A stretch of DNA of 6,262 nt, taken from positions 1-6,262 of the forward strand of contig JAPTUI010000498.1 in NCBI GenBank assembly GCA_028067895.1, in the 5' to 3' direction. Below the pieces are notes generated by a model that ran no database searches, was not told where the DNA came from, and saw only the letters and a program-made list of their open reading frames with translations. Below, in pieces: positions 5,764 to 6,262 of the stretch. Origin of the DNA: Pseudomonadota bacterium (GTDB taxonomy: Bacteria; Pseudomonadota; Gammaproteobacteria; Steroidobacterales; Steroidobacteraceae). The position numbers and the translations under genes are program-made. The stretch's first letter is position 1, and every line of letters begins with the position of its first letter.

Positions 5764-6227
5764 TCACAGGACGCGCCACCAGGGCGCGGCCAACACTTCG
5801 GGCGTCAACCATTCGATCTGCGTGCCGGTGTGCAGGAGCAGGACGGCGCGCGCTGACTTTGCATACTCGGCCCGGAAGGTTCTCAGGTGGCTTGTGTCCC
5901 GGTGCGCAGGATTCGGCCCGGTGTGCGATTGCGGTCGATCGATCGTTTGGCCGCGCGCAGCACATCAGGCTCGCGCTGCACTTCGTCCAGCGTCATGGGC
6001 CGCTCAGCGCCGAGCAGCGCCTGGGGGTCGCGTCGGGCGAGATCCAGAATGTCCAGGTCGTCGAGGGACGCAAAACGCCGGTGCGCATCGAGCAGGTGTT
6101 CCGCCCGCGTGCGCTTGCCGGTCTGGCGGGCACCCGTGAGGATGACGGCCGGCATCACCTTCAGCCGGGCCGCCAGCGCAGCACTCACCCAGCGCGGAAG
6201 ATTATTCACGGCGTGAATGGAAATCAA
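5764..6227 (-). pseudogene. Decayed AAA_14/DUF4143-family ATPase with internal deletion
   Basis: The upstream part (6227-5883) encodes the N-terminus of an AAA_14-type ATPase. It has LPRWVSAALAARLKVMPAVILTG, a Walker A region GARQTGKRT (32-40), the strand RFASLDDLDILDLARRDP, and Walker B MTLDEVQREP (D81, E82), then GRILRTG where relatives read GRFLLTG. It stops at 5883. In the next frame, 5889-5764 encodes HLRTFRAEYAKS..VLLLHTGTQIEWL..EVLAAPWWRVL and a stop, which matches the typical C-terminal end of the same family. Some 200 or more middle residues, including most of DUF4143, are missing at the junction near 5885-5895. Walker A has arginine 39 where serine or threonine should bind Mg-ATP, and arginine 41 where leucine is usual; each is one base from the consensus codon. 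The open frame begins with TTG at 6227, and GTG at 6209 (NNLPRW) is an equally likely original start. It is non-functional as an ATPase. Confidence 0.82.
6204..6218. promoter_or_regulatory. Perfect palindrome ATTCACG-G-CGTGAAT at the ATPase gene start
   Basis: Seven-base arms around one central base overlap the candidate GTG start (6209-6207) of the ATPase relic. The AT ends and GC centre suit a dimeric regulator site, but coding constraint or chance is possible. No consensus that I can name matches it. Confidence 0.35.
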
Positions 6228-6262
6228 AACCGGGATTCGCCGTGCGCCGGCGCGGATCGTGG

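Noticed and set aside
1..6262. CRISPR array, rRNA, transposase, integrase or phage structural genes
   Set aside because: Looked for; no regularly spaced repeats, no rRNA-like sequence and no recognisable transposase, integrase or phage protein in any frame.

Overview
The window is GC-rich (roughly two-thirds G+C by eye) and looks like a chromosomal segment of a proteobacterium, probably beta or gamma; the taxonomic guess is weak. It reads as a recombined accessory region. Two intact modules (an SNF2 helicase/SWIM pair and an AbiE toxin-antitoxin pair) and one intact single gene (EVE domain) are mixed with fragments of at least three other genes.

Layout: (1) 2-1955, plus strand: the C-terminal part of an SNF2/HepA-type helicase, cut by the window start, followed 34 bp later by a SWIM zinc-finger protein. 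The two are almost certainly one operon. (2) 1956-2163: the gap between convergent genes, filled by a long imperfect inverted repeat (arms about 57 nt) resembling a dispersed hairpin repeat. (3) 2164-3719, minus strand: a type IV toxin-antitoxin module with the AbiEii nucleotidyltransferase first and the AbiEi winged-helix antitoxin second, joined by an ATGA overlap. This is the reverse of the classical abiEi-abiEii order. A sigma70-like promoter lies in an AT-rich patch just upstream. (4) 3720-4035: mostly unassigned DNA. (5) 4036-4365, plus strand: a 330-nt, indel-free, 90% identical second copy of the middle of the SWIM gene, cut at both ends. Together with the intact gene it forms a direct repeat bracketing the AbiE module. 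(6) 4360-4667, minus strand: a degenerate MNT-type nucleotidyltransferase (antitoxin family) followed by what appear to be only the first seven codons of its HEPN partner, ending exactly where the SWIM fragment begins. (7) 4842-5186, minus strand: an unrecognised small ORF. (8) 5324-5710, plus strand: a compact EVE-domain protein with a strong Shine-Dalgarno sequence. (9) 5764-6227, minus strand: a decayed AAA_14/DUF4143 ATPase with a large internal deletion, a frame break and a damaged Walker A motif.

The helicase and SWIM proteins probably act together on nucleic acid. AbiEi/AbiEii is a self-contained toxin-antitoxin unit that could protect against phage or stabilise the locus. I see no clearly new system. 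The most informative signals are the rearrangement scars: the SWIM-fragment/HEPN junction, the direct repeat around AbiE, and the ATPase remnant.
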